Source: JAWLGW01 sp964569055 (lineage in GTDB: Bacteria; Planctomycetota; J058). From it: a stretch of DNA of 14,755 bases. Shown here in pieces: positions 1-7,593 of the stretch (position 1 is the first letter of the stretch; every line of letters begins with the position of its first letter). Below the pieces are notes generated by a model that was not told the origin of the DNA, did no database searches, and worked only from the letters and a program-made list of their open reading frames with translations. The stretch lies in NCBI GenBank assembly GCA_964569055.1, contig CAZMSZ010000172.1, positions 1-14,755 on the forward strand, in the 5' to 3' direction. The translations under genes were made by a program, and so were the position numbers.

Positions 1-1160
<1,160 letters not shown>

Positions 1161-1196
1161 GCACCGACTATAGCGAGCGCCTCGCTCCGCCCGCAC

Positions 1197-1943
1197 CTAC
1201 TCCGCGTCGAGCGCCCTCCAGAAGGCGTCGATCTCGAAGGGGCAGCCGAGCACGCCCGAGTGCACCGCCCCCGCCGTCAGCGGCGCGAGCCCGTGCACGG
1301 GCTCACCCGGCGCCTCGCACAGCCCCTCGCCCGGCAGCGGGACCCAGCGCCCGTCGGCGCGCCCCAGGAACAGCCCCGAGCGAGGGGGCAACCCGCAGGG
1401 CTCCTCACCCGCGTTGAGCACCCAGTACTCCTCGACCCCGTTGTCGAGGAACGTCCGCCAGCGGTCGACCGCGTCGCGGCTCCCCAGGCCGAGGTCGCTG
1501 CGCTCCGTGCGCGGCGAGAGGATCTCGATCACCAGACGCGTGCCCTCGGGCGCGAACACCTCCCACCCAGGGTCCGGCACTTCGGGCTGGCCGGGCCAGA
1601 AGCGGGGTCGCCGATCGAACACCACGAAGTCGGGCTCGAGACAGCGCAGCCCCAGGGGCGAGCGGGGCAGGCGCTGCCCGCGCAGGCTCCAGATCGGATC
1701 GAACGCCACGCTCGGCTCGGGCACGGCCCACCAGCCGGCGGGCAGTCGCCCGTGCAGCCAGGCGTTCATGACGCCGATCGGCCAGCGGTGCCGGCGAGCG
1801 TGCTCGGGGCTCATGAGGATCAGCCTCCCCTCGGCGTCGCGGTCGTAGCGACGCCCGTCGGGGGGGAGGGCCAGGAGGTCCTCGAGGGCGATCCAGTCGC
1901 CGAGGCGGAAGTCGTGCAGCTCCGTCGCCTGCGTCTCGCTCAT
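1197..1943 (-). CDS. Uma2-family (DUF820) putative PD-(D/E)XK endonuclease
   Basis: A 248-residue protein of the Uma2/DUF820 family, proteins with a PD-(D/E)XK restriction-endonuclease fold that are abundant in cyanobacteria and some myxobacteria; their role is mostly unproven. Visible motifs are EPDFVVFD (103-110, the PD motif), VIEILSP (138-144, acidic E140) and the family's C-terminal GVEEYWVLN (169-177). In family members as I recall them, a lysine lies about eight residues before the Gly of GVxEYW. Here that place is Arg161, so the active site may be altered. The length is somewhat above the usual size of about 190 residues, with extra loops at 85-100 and 180-200. The ATG at 1943 has AGGGGA upstream. 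It lies between the oxidoreductase and the kinase on the same strand. No methylase or specificity partner is present, so there is no support for a restriction system. Confidence 0.85.
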   Translation of the reverse strand: MSETQATELHDFRLGDWIALEDLLALPPDGRRYDRDAEGRLILMSPEHARRHRWPIGVMNAWLHGRLPAGWWAVPEPSVAFDPIWSLRGQRLPRSPLGLRCLEPDFVVFDRRPRFWPGQPEVPDPGWEVFAPEGTRLVIEILSPRTERSDLGLGSRDAVDRWRTFLDNGVEEYWVLNAGEEPCGLPPRSGLFLGRADGRWVPLPGEGLCEAPGEPVHGLAPLTAGAVHSGVLGCPFEIDAFWRALDAE

Positions 1944-2050
1944 GACCCGTCCCCTAACGGAAGGCGAACTCTAGCGCGCGGGTCCGACACCCGCCGAACC
2001 GCTCGCTCCAGCGTACCTCCGCGGCCGCGCCCCGCGAAGCCCGCGCCCGC

Positions 2051-3160
2051 TCAGCGAGGCGCCGGGTGCACCACGCAGCCGCCCACCACGGCGCTGGTCC
2101 ACTTGGCCCGCAGGGCCTGCTTCACGTCGGCCAGCGCGTAGCGCGCGCCCACGAACGGGCGCAGCCTGCCGGCCTCGACCCAGCCGAGCAGGTCCGCGAG
2201 GCGCGCGGCGCGCAGGGTCGGGTCGCGGTGGGTGGCGATCGCGGTCGGACAGCCCAGCACGTCGAGCCCCTTCATGAGGACGAGGTTGGTCGGGAGCACG
2301 TTGGCCCCCTCGCCGCTGCGCGCCACCAGCGGGGTGGCCGCCCAGCCCACGACCAGGAACCGCGCGCCGAACCGCACGCAGCGCAGGCTCTCGAGCGAGG
2401 TCTCGCCGCCGACCCCGTCGTAGACCACGTCCACCCCCGCCCCGCCCGTGAGCCCCTTGACCGCGTCGCGGAAGCGCGGCCCGGGCGCGGCGCCCTCGGC
2501 GGTGCACAGCACGTGGTCGGCGCCTTGGGCCTGCACGATCGCCAGCTTGTCGGGTGAGCGCCCGGTGGCGATCACCGTCGCCCCCACGAGCTTGGCGAGG
2601 TGCACCGCCGCGAGGCCCGTCGAGCCCGAGGCGCCGTGGACCAAGACCGTCTCGCCCGGCTGCAGCCGCCCGCGCGCGATCAGGCAGTGGTAGGCCGTCT
2701 CGTAGCTCGACAGCAGGCTCGCGGCCTGGTCGAAGTCGAGCCCGCGAGGGAGGGGCAACAGCGCGCTGGCGGGCGCGAGCGCGAAGCTGGCGAACCCGCC
2801 CTCGCGCCGGTGCGCGCCGAGCGAGCGCGGCCCGGTCTGGAGCCCGTCGGCGAGCACCGCGTCGCCCACCGCGACGCGCGCCGGGTCGACCTCGGCGCCC
2901 GCGGCCACCACCACCCCGGCGTACTCCAGCCCCGGCGTGTAGGGCGGGCTGGCGGCGTGCTGGTAGACGCCGGTCATCATGAGCAGGTCCACCCAGCCCA
3001 CCGCGGCGCTGTGCACGGCGACGACCACGTCGCCAGGCGCCAGGGCGCCGGGGTCGGGCGGGGCCTGCGGCTCGAGCGCGAGGTGGCGCTCCACCACCTC
3101 GAGCGGGTCGTCGCCGAGCGCGGTCACGAGCGCCCGCACCCCCTCCTGCACCTCGCTCAC
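2051..3160 (-). CDS. Zinc-independent medium-chain dehydrogenase/reductase, quinone oxidoreductase-like
   Basis: A 369-residue NAD(P)H-dependent oxidoreductase of the MDR superfamily, quinone oxidoreductase/enoyl reductase branch; it should transfer hydride from NADPH to a quinone or activated double bond in the cytoplasm. Seen: a GroES-like N-terminal domain with the conserved PGLEYAGVV segment (about residues 76-84), the nucleotide-binding GASGSTG (176-182) followed by AAVHLAKLVGATV, and DVVYDGVGG. The cysteine and histidine ligands of zinc-dependent alcohol dehydrogenases are not visible, which supports the zinc-free branch. The frame is open upstream, but I chose the GTG at 3160 because GAGGTG lies just before it and the upstream residues look unlike family N-termini. 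It is divergent from the gene starting at 3274. The substrate cannot be told from sequence. Confidence 0.88.
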   Translation of the reverse strand: MSEVQEGVRALVTALGDDPLEVVERHLALEPQAPPDPGALAPGDVVVAVHSAAVGWVDLLMMTGVYQHAASPPYTPGLEYAGVVVAAGAEVDPARVAVGDAVLADGLQTGPRSLGAHRREGGFASFALAPASALLPLPRGLDFDQAASLLSSYETAYHCLIARGRLQPGETVLVHGASGSTGLAAVHLAKLVGATVIATGRSPDKLAIVQAQGADHVLCTAEGAAPGPRFRDAVKGLTGGAGVDVVYDGVGGETSLESLRCVRFGARFLVVGWAATPLVARSGEGANVLPTNLVLMKGLDVLGCPTAIATHRDPTLRAARLADLLGWVEAGRLRPFVGARYALADVKQALRAKWTSAVVGGCVVHPAPR

Positions 3161-3273
3161 CGCCCACCTCGCGAGCTCCCACCCTACTCGCTCGCCGGGC
3201 CGGTCCCGAGCGTGGTCGCGGTGCATCGCCGGCGATACACTTCGTGGCCGCTCTCCGCACGGCAAGGCTCCTC
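3161..3273. promoter_or_regulatory. Divergent intergenic region, probable back-to-back promoters
   Basis: These 113 bp separate the divergent starts of the oxidoreductase (3160, minus) and the lipid kinase-like gene (3274, plus). On the plus strand TACACT (3236-3241) could be a -10 box, with a weak TGGTCG at 3213-3218 as a -35 at 17-bp spacing; this would give a leader of about 25-30 nt. AAGG lies just before the ATG at 3274. No convincing promoter is seen for the minus strand. The boxes are weak matches. Confidence 0.3.
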
Positions 3274-4218
3274 ATGTCGCACGCGCTCGCCCACGCCTCT
3301 CGCCCGCTCCTCCTCGACCTCTACGCGCTGCTCCGCGAGCTGGACGCGCGGGTCTACCGCGGCCCCGACAGCGTCTTGCCGCGCCTGGGCGAGCTCGCCC
3401 GGCGGGCCGGCGTCACGCTCGCCGAGCTCACGCCCGACGGTGAGCTCGACGAGGCCGTCGCCGCGGAGCTGCGCGCCCTGGCCGCTGCGCTGAGCGGCGC
3501 CGCCGAGGCCTCCAGCGAGGCCTGGGCCGCGGCCGTGCAGCAGCTCCGCGACCGCTACGACGCGCTCGGCCACCTGCTCCGCCAGCGAGCGGTCGACGTG
3601 CCCGAGCGCCGGCCGCCGAACCGGGCCCGCACCGCGTTCCACATCACGTCCGCGCTGGTGTGCCTGGCGCTGGTGGAGTACGTGCTCTCCCCCTGGCAAA
3701 TGATCGCGGTCGCCGGGATCGGCGCGGCCTGGTGCTGGAGCATGGAGCTCGGGCGCAAGCTGAGCGCGCAGATGAACGAGCGGCTGCTCGCCATGTTCGC
3801 GGCGGTCTCGCACCCGCACGAGCGGCACAAGATCAACTCGGCCACCTGGTACAGCACCGCCCTGGTGCTGCTGGCCCTCCTGTTCACGCCGCGGACCTGC
3901 GTGGTCGCGCTGGTCGTGCTCGGCCTGGCCGACCCGGCGGCCGCCTTCGTCGGCCGGCGCTGGGGTCGCCTGCGCCTGCGCACCGGGCGCTCGCTCGAGG
4001 GGACGCTCACGTTCGTGCTGGTGGGGGCCGGGGCGGCGCTGGCCGCCCTCGCGATCTGGCACATGGACGAGCTCACCTGGCCCTCCGCCCTGGCGATCGC
4101 GTTCGGCGCCGCCGTCCCGGCCGCGATCGTCGAGCTGCTCACCCGCCGGATCGACGACAACTTCGCGATCCCGCTGGCGGCCGCGACCGGCGCCTCGCTG
4201 GTCGGCCTCGCGTTCTGA
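3274..4218 (+). CDS. Dolichol kinase/phytol kinase-like (CTP-dependent lipid kinase superfamily) membrane protein
   Basis: A 314-residue integral membrane protein of the superfamily that joins CTP-dependent lipid kinases (SEC59 dolichol kinase, VTE5 phytol kinase, Dgk1) and phosphatidate cytidylyltransferases. Supporting signatures are GLADPAAAFVG (217-227), GRSLEGTLTF (238-247) and VELLTRRIDDNFAIPLAA (286-303), the typical series of a nucleotide-binding loop, a G-x-SxEG element and an E....DN..(I/V)P element. About six or seven hydrophobic segments occupy residues 120-314. The first 110 residues are soluble, helical and rich in Ala/Leu/Glu, longer than in minimal family members. The ATG at 3274 is chosen because AAGG sits six bases upstream; an in-frame GTG at 3244 has no ribosome-binding site. 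The lipid substrate (polyprenol, diacylglycerol or other) cannot be assigned. The gene stands alone on the plus strand with hairpins just downstream. Confidence 0.8.
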   Translation: MSHALAHASRPLLLDLYALLRELDARVYRGPDSVLPRLGELARRAGVTLAELTPDGELDEAVAAELRALAAALSGAAEASSEAWAAAVQQLRDRYDALGHLLRQRAVDVPERRPPNRARTAFHITSALVCLALVEYVLSPWQMIAVAGIGAAWCWSMELGRKLSAQMNERLLAMFAAVSHPHERHKINSATWYSTALVLLALLFTPRTCVVALVVLGLADPAAAFVGRRWGRLRLRTGRSLEGTLTFVLVGAGAALAALAIWHMDELTWPSALAIAFGAAVPAAIVELLTRRIDDNFAIPLAAATGASLVGLAF

Positions 4219-4234
4219 AGCGACTCCCTGTCCT

Positions 4235-4292
4235 TGCCCTGAGGGGCAGGGCACGACGAGCACGAGCACGAGCACCCGGCTGAGCAGCCGGG
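4235..4292 (+). terminator. Two tandem hairpins downstream of the lipid kinase-like gene
   Basis: Hairpin 1 is TGCCCTG (4235-4241), loop AGGGG, CAGGGCA (4247-4253): a perfect 7-bp stem starting 16 bp after the stop codon. Hairpin 2 is CCCGGCT (4275-4281), loop GAGC, AGCCGGG (4286-4292): another perfect 7-bp stem. Between them the hexamer GAGCAC occurs three times in tandem. Neither hairpin has a U-tract, so termination would be of the U-less kind or they may act as 3'-end stabilisers. Confidence 0.45.
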
Positions 4293-4314
4293 GAACGCGA
4301 GGGTTACGACGCGC

Positions 4315-4476
4315 GTGAAGGGCGGCCGCGACGTGGGCGTGCAGGCCGAGCTCGACGCCGGGCGCTACCGCGTGACGGCGTGCGCTCCTGGAGACGACGC
4401 CGACGCCGCCGGCCTCGCGGTGGAGGTCGTGGCGGGCGAGGTCACCGCAGTGGGCACGGTGCCGCTCGGTCGGTGA
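4315..4476 (+). pseudogene. C-terminal remnant of a beta-sandwich (carboxypeptidase-regulatory-like) protein, or a small unrecognised gene
   Basis: From a GTG at 4315 the frame encodes 53 residues with a strongly coding codon pattern (nearly every third base G or C). The content, VQAELDAGRYRVTACAPG then LAVEVVAGEVTAVGTVPL, resembles the last strands of a carboxypeptidase-regulatory-like or PEGA-type beta-sandwich. The frame is open back to a stop at 4240, passing through a His/Glu-rich HDEHEHEH stretch, but there is no start codon with a ribosome-binding site and no N-terminal part of such a domain. I read it as the surviving 3' end of a deleted gene. The alternative is a short independent gene starting at 4315. 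No function is assigned. Confidence 0.4.
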
Positions 4477-4480
4477 GCGG

Positions 4481-4717
4481 CTACTGCGGCGGCGCCTCGC
4501 CGCGCGCCTCGGCGGCGTGGCGCCGGATCGCGGCCGCCGCCTCGGGCGGGATCGGCCAGCACGGCTCGGTGGGCGGCCCCCGGCGCCAGTCCATCCCGAA
4601 CCGAGCGCCGCACTCGCCGCACAGGTACTGATCGGTCTCGACCCCCTCGTAGCAGCGCGTGGCTGGCCCCGCGCACTCCATGCACGCGACGACCTGCGCG
4701 TTCGGTCCGCCGGCCAT
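4481..4717 (-). CDS. Small zinc-ribbon-like hypothetical protein
   Basis: A 78-residue protein with two CxxC pairs, C12-M-E-C15 and C33-G-E-C36, plus C22 and C53. This spacing fits one zinc ribbon binding a single zinc with the four paired cysteines. The second knuckle, YLCGECGARFGMDW, is followed by a Pro/Trp-rich stretch and a short helix at 59-72. There is no signal peptide, so it is probably cytoplasmic. GGGGAGG lies upstream of the ATG at 4717. Its function is unknown; such small ribbons occur in nucleic-acid-binding and redox proteins. It is divergent from the small membrane protein at 4862, with 144 bp between the starts. Confidence 0.7.
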   Translation of the reverse strand: MAGGPNAQVVACMECAGPATRCYEGVETDQYLCGECGARFGMDWRRGPPTEPCWPIPPEAAAAIRRHAAEARGEAPPQ

Positions 4718-4861
4718 GGGCTCCGCCTCCCCGGGAGTGTGCGCCGGCGCCCAAGCCGGCGCAACGGGGCGCGGACGGCTCGACCCGGCGCGTCGAGCAG
4801 CCTGCGCCGAGGGTCGCTCGGCGCGCGGGCGCGCCGTACGCTGCCCGCGGAGACCGCGCGC

Positions 4862-5056
4862 ATGGACAAGGCCCTCTACTACGCAGTCGCCGCGCTGTTC
4901 GTGGCCGCCGCGCTGTGGGACGTGCAGGCCGGCTGGACCTACGTCGTGCGCTACGGCCCGGCGCGCCGGCGCGAGGAGCCGGTCCGCTTCTGGCTGAACG
5001 TGACGTTCAAGGTGGGAATGGCCGCGACGCTGGCCGTCGCGGCCTTCCTCGCCTGA
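4862..5056 (+). CDS. Small two-helix membrane protein, hypothetical
   Basis: A 64-residue protein. Two hydrophobic segments are predicted by eye: about residues 6-26 (ALYYAVAALFVAAALWDVQA) and 46-64 (NVTFKVGMAATLAVAAFLA). They are joined by a basic loop (RYGPARRREE), which by the positive-inside rule should lie in the cytoplasm. GGAGA occurs eight bases before the ATG. The frame has coding-type codon use and ends 10 bp before the convergent protease stop. I do not recognise a family. Confidence 0.6.
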   Translation: MDKALYYAVAALFVAAALWDVQAGWTYVVRYGPARRREEPVRFWLNVTFKVGMAATLAVAAFLA

Positions 5057-5073
5057 GCGCCGCGGCTCAGGCG
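5050..5073. terminator. Bidirectional hairpin between convergent genes
   Basis: CGCCTGAGC (5050-5058), loop GCCGCG, GCTCAGGCG (5065-5073): a perfect 9-bp stem. The plus-strand stop codon (TGA, 5054-5056) lies in the left arm and the minus-strand stop (5067-5069) in the right arm, so the hairpin ends both genes. There is no U-tract on either side. Confidence 0.55.
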
Positions 5074-6428
5074 CCGACGCGCTGGAGGGTGGCCGCGACG
5101 TCGAGCAGGCGCCCCTCCTCGAAGAAGCGCGCGAGGTCGCGGCGGCGCGAGGCGCCGTCGAGGAGGGCGGCCAGGACCTCGTGGGCGGCGGCCCGCGGAC
5201 GGGCGCTCCAGGCGAGGGCCAGCGCGCCGCTCACGTAGGGCGCCGAGAAGGAGGTGCCGCTGAGGTACTGCAGCCGCCCGCGCGGGGTGAGCGTGACCAC
5301 GTCCTCGCCGGGCGCGGCGATCAGCACGCGCGAGCCGTAGTTGGACAGGCGCGAGCGACGCCCGTCGTAGCGGCTGGCGCCGACGGCGATCAGGGTGTCG
5401 ACCGGGTAGTTGGCGGGGTAGGTCGCGTAGCGGTCGTTGCTGGCGCTCTCGTTGCCCGCGGCGACCACGATGATCGCGCCGGCGCGCGAGGCCTCCCGCA
5501 GCGTGTCGAACACGATCCGGTTGGCGCCCGGGCCGCCCAGGCTCATGTTGATCACGCGCGCGCCCTGCTGCACCGCGTAGCGCAGCCCGCGCACCAGCGA
5601 GAACTGCGAGGCGCCCCACGAGCGCCCGAACACGTCGATCGGGAGGATCCGCGCGTCCCAGCACACGCCGGCCACGCCCGAGCCGTCGTCCCCGCGCGCG
5701 CCTATGATCCCGCACACCGCCGTGCCGTGCCCGACGCGGTCGCCGCTCGAGGGGCGGCCGGTGGTGGCGTCGTAGCCGGGGAGCAGGTTGCCCTCGAGGT
5801 CGCGCAGCCCGCGCGCGGCGCCGGTGTCGAGCACCGCCACGATCACGCCCGACCCGTCGCGCCGCTCGCCCCAGGCCGCAGGCGCGTTGATCGCGCCCGC
5901 GCCGCGCGGGGCCAGCTCCCACTGGTAGCGGTAGGCCGGGTCGTTGGGCAGCACGGCCGCGGCCGCGGGTCGCAGGAGCGTGTTCAGCGCCAGCGCGTCG
6001 CCCACGCGGCGCTCGACCAGCGCGTCGACCAGGGCCGCGTCGGCCTCGGGCCCGATCGCGAGCTGCACCACGGGGGCGCCGCCGAGGTCGACCGAGTCGA
6101 TCACGTCGACCCCGGGCAGCGCCTCGAGCTCGCTCGCGACGCGCCCCTCGGCGAGCCGCACCAGCACGTCGACCTGCTGCGCCCGCGCCTGCTCGAGCAG
6201 CGCCACCACCGCCGCGGCGTCCCAGCCCTGATCGGCCGCCGCCGACTCCGCGAACCGCGGGAGCGCGTCGCTCGCCGCCGCGAGCGTCGCCTGCCCGGCC
6301 GCGGTCATCGTCGCCGAGGCGACCGCCCCCACGTCGTCGCCGCCCTCCGCGAGGGGCCCGCGCGGGTCCCCACAGCCCGCCAACAGCAGCCCCGCCACCA
6401 AGGTGAGCCCGATCGCGCGTTGGTTCAT
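5067..6428 (-). CDS. Subtilisin-like (S8) serine protease, lipoprotein
   Basis: A 453-residue secreted peptidase of the S8 family. It starts with a lipoprotein signal peptide (MNQRAIGLTLVAG then LLLAGC, lipidation at Cys19). Residues 20-150 look like an inhibitor-I9-type propeptide. The catalytic triad is complete: Asp201 in VAVLDTG, His234 in GHGTAVCGI, Ser393 in GTSFSAPYVSG; the oxyanion Asn326 is in VAAGNES. INMSLGG precedes it as usual. The ATG at 6428 is chosen over in-frame starts upstream because AAGGAGAGG lies just before it and the signal peptide starts there. Asp at position +2 after the lipidated Cys is replaced by Gly, so outer-membrane sorting is possible by classical E. coli rules, whose validity in myxobacteria is uncertain. 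Substrates are unknown. It is transcribed alone, with its own upstream region. Confidence 0.93.
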   Translation of the reverse strand: MNQRAIGLTLVAGLLLAGCGDPRGPLAEGGDDVGAVASATMTAAGQATLAAASDALPRFAESAAADQGWDAAAVVALLEQARAQQVDVLVRLAEGRVASELEALPGVDVIDSVDLGGAPVVQLAIGPEADAALVDALVERRVGDALALNTLLRPAAAAVLPNDPAYRYQWELAPRGAGAINAPAAWGERRDGSGVIVAVLDTGAARGLRDLEGNLLPGYDATTGRPSSGDRVGHGTAVCGIIGARGDDGSGVAGVCWDARILPIDVFGRSWGASQFSLVRGLRYAVQQGARVINMSLGGPGANRIVFDTLREASRAGAIIVVAAGNESASNDRYATYPANYPVDTLIAVGASRYDGRRSRLSNYGSRVLIAAPGEDVVTLTPRGRLQYLSGTSFSAPYVSGALALAWSARPRAAAHEVLAALLDGASRRRDLARFFEEGRLLDVAATLQRVGA

Positions 6429-6480
6429 GCTGAGACCTCTCCTTCCCTTCCGTAGCCCTGTATCGCGCGAGGGCAGGGGC

Positions 6481-6535
6481 CCGTGAGTCACGGAAGGGTA
6501 TGGAGCGGCGCTCTAACACTTCTCGGACAATGTCC
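6481..6535. promoter_or_regulatory. Two short perfect dyads upstream of the protease gene
   Basis: CCGTGA-G-TCACGG (6481-6493) and GGACA-A-TGTCC (6525-6535) are perfect inverted repeats 53 and 97 bp upstream of the protease start. They are the size of operator half-site pairs, but no regulator gene is adjacent and no clear -10/-35 pair is seen. The rest of 6429-6683 contains no gene I can support. Confidence 0.3.
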
Positions 6536-6650
6536 TTGCAGCGTCACCCGGCTCCGACCGGCGGACGATCGCGCCCCGCGGACGCGTCGAGGCCCGGGTG
6601 AGCGAAAGCGCTCGCCGCCTCCTGCGGGCTGCGAGGAGGCCTCACGCAGG

Positions 6651-6682
6651 GGCGCAAATGTTCGCATTTTATTCGGTGCGCC
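6651..6682 (-). terminator. Nested hairpin directly after the second MgtC gene
   Basis: On the minus strand the stop codon is followed after one base by GGCGC, then an 8-nt bulge, AAATG-CGAA-CATTT, and GCGCC. This gives an outer 5-bp stem and an inner 5-bp stem with a CGAA loop. The inner part is an unusually AT-rich island in this GC-rich sequence. It probably ends the FMN reductase-MgtC operon. Confidence 0.35.
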
Positions 6683-6683
6683 T

Positions 6684-7142
6684 TCAGTCCGGCACGTCCC
6701 CGTCCTCGACCTTGTCGGCGCGCTCGGGGTGCTGCTTGAGCGGCTTGAGCAGCCGCAGGGCGACGAGGGTCGTCGCCGAGAGCACCGCGGCCAGGACGAA
6801 GAGCTGATACGAGGCCGCGATCCCGACGCTCACCGTGATCCAGAGGCTGACGGCCGTGGCGATCCCGTGCACCTTGGTGTGGCCCTTGATGATCGCCCCC
6901 GCGCCTATGAACCCGATCCCGCTCACCAGGGCCTGGAACACGCGCGCTTGACCCTCGACGTGGTCGCGGAAGGCGAACTGGCCGATCTCGAGGTAGGCGC
7001 AGGCCCCCATGGCCAGGAGCGGGTAGGTGCGGAGCCCCGGCCCGATCTGCTGGCGTTCGCGGTCCCAGCCGATCGGGATCGCGAGCACGAACGCGACCGC
7101 GAGGTTGAGCAGGATCTGCGGCAGCTCCGCCCAGCCGGTCAT
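6684..7142 (-). CDS. MgtC/SapB family membrane protein (second of a tandem pair)
   Basis: A 152-residue polytopic inner-membrane protein of the MgtC/SapB family, known for roles in Mg2+ limitation, acid tolerance and intramacrophage survival, and in Salmonella for inhibiting F-type ATP synthase. Family signatures are present: IPIGWDRERQQIGPGLRTYPL (about 22-42), SGIGFIGAGAIIKG and HGIATAVSLWITVSVGIAA. About four hydrophobic segments are seen. The acidic residue of the G-(W/L)-E-R motif is Asp here. It ends soon after the last helix in a charged tail, so the C-terminal ACT-like cytoplasmic domain of longer MgtC proteins is missing. GGAGA lies five bases before the ATG. The start overlaps the stop of the preceding MgtC gene as ATGA, implying translational coupling. 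Confidence 0.88.
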   Translation of the reverse strand: MTGWAELPQILLNLAVAFVLAIPIGWDRERQQIGPGLRTYPLLAMGACAYLEIGQFAFRDHVEGQARVFQALVSGIGFIGAGAIIKGHTKVHGIATAVSLWITVSVGIAASYQLFVLAAVLSATTLVALRLLKPLKQHPERADKVEDGDVPD

Positions 7143-7564
7143 GAGGTCTCCGGGCGCGCGGACCGGGACGGCCAGAGCACCAGCGCGCTGACGAGGGACA
7201 GCGCCGCGGAGACCAGCGGAGCGCCGAGCGCCGCGCCCGCCCCGATCGCGCCGGTGACCCACAGGCTGATCGCGGTGACCATGCCCCTCGGCTGCTCGGG
7301 GGACTTCACGATCACGCCGCTCCCCACGAACCCGATCCCGTTGAGCACGCCGAACACCACGTCCGCTTGCTCGCCCGGTCCCCCGGCGGAGGTCCGGGAG
7401 ACGAGCAGGAACCCGCACACGCACACCGAGACCAGCGGGTAGGTGCGCAGCCCGGCGGAGCGGGAGCGCCGCTCGTTCTCCCAGCCCAGCGGAAGCGCCA
7501 GCAGGAACGCGAGCGCCAGCGCGAGGGCCGCCTCGAGGGGTGAGGGCGCCGAGAGCTCGTCCAT
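7139..7564 (-). CDS. MgtC/SapB family membrane protein (first of a tandem pair)
   Basis: A 141-residue MgtC/SapB family protein. It has LPLGWENERRSRSAGLRTYPL (about 24-44), NGIGFVGSGVIVKSP and RGMVTAISLWVTGAIGAG, and about four hydrophobic segments; there is no C-terminal cytoplasmic domain. It clearly differs from its neighbour (Glu instead of Asp in the first motif, GSG instead of GAG), so the pair is not a recent duplication. GAGGTG precedes the ATG at 7564, 29 bp after the FMN reductase stop, and its own stop overlaps the next start. The pair could form a heteromer; that is inference. Confidence 0.87.
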   Translation of the reverse strand: MDELSAPSPLEAALALALAFLLALPLGWENERRSRSAGLRTYPLVSVCVCGFLLVSRTSAGGPGEQADVVFGVLNGIGFVGSGVIVKSPEQPRGMVTAISLWVTGAIGAGAALGAPLVSAALSLVSALVLWPSRSARPETS

Positions 7565-7593
7565 GGGTACACCTCGGGGGCGCCGCGCACCGC

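Noticed and set aside
1197..1943. A restriction-modification system based on the Uma2 nuclease-like protein
   Set aside because: No methyltransferase or specificity gene nearby; Uma2 proteins usually occur alone.
4258..4275. GAGCAC x3 as a CRISPR or satellite array
   Set aside because: Only three 6-bp units with no spacers; it is too short for either.
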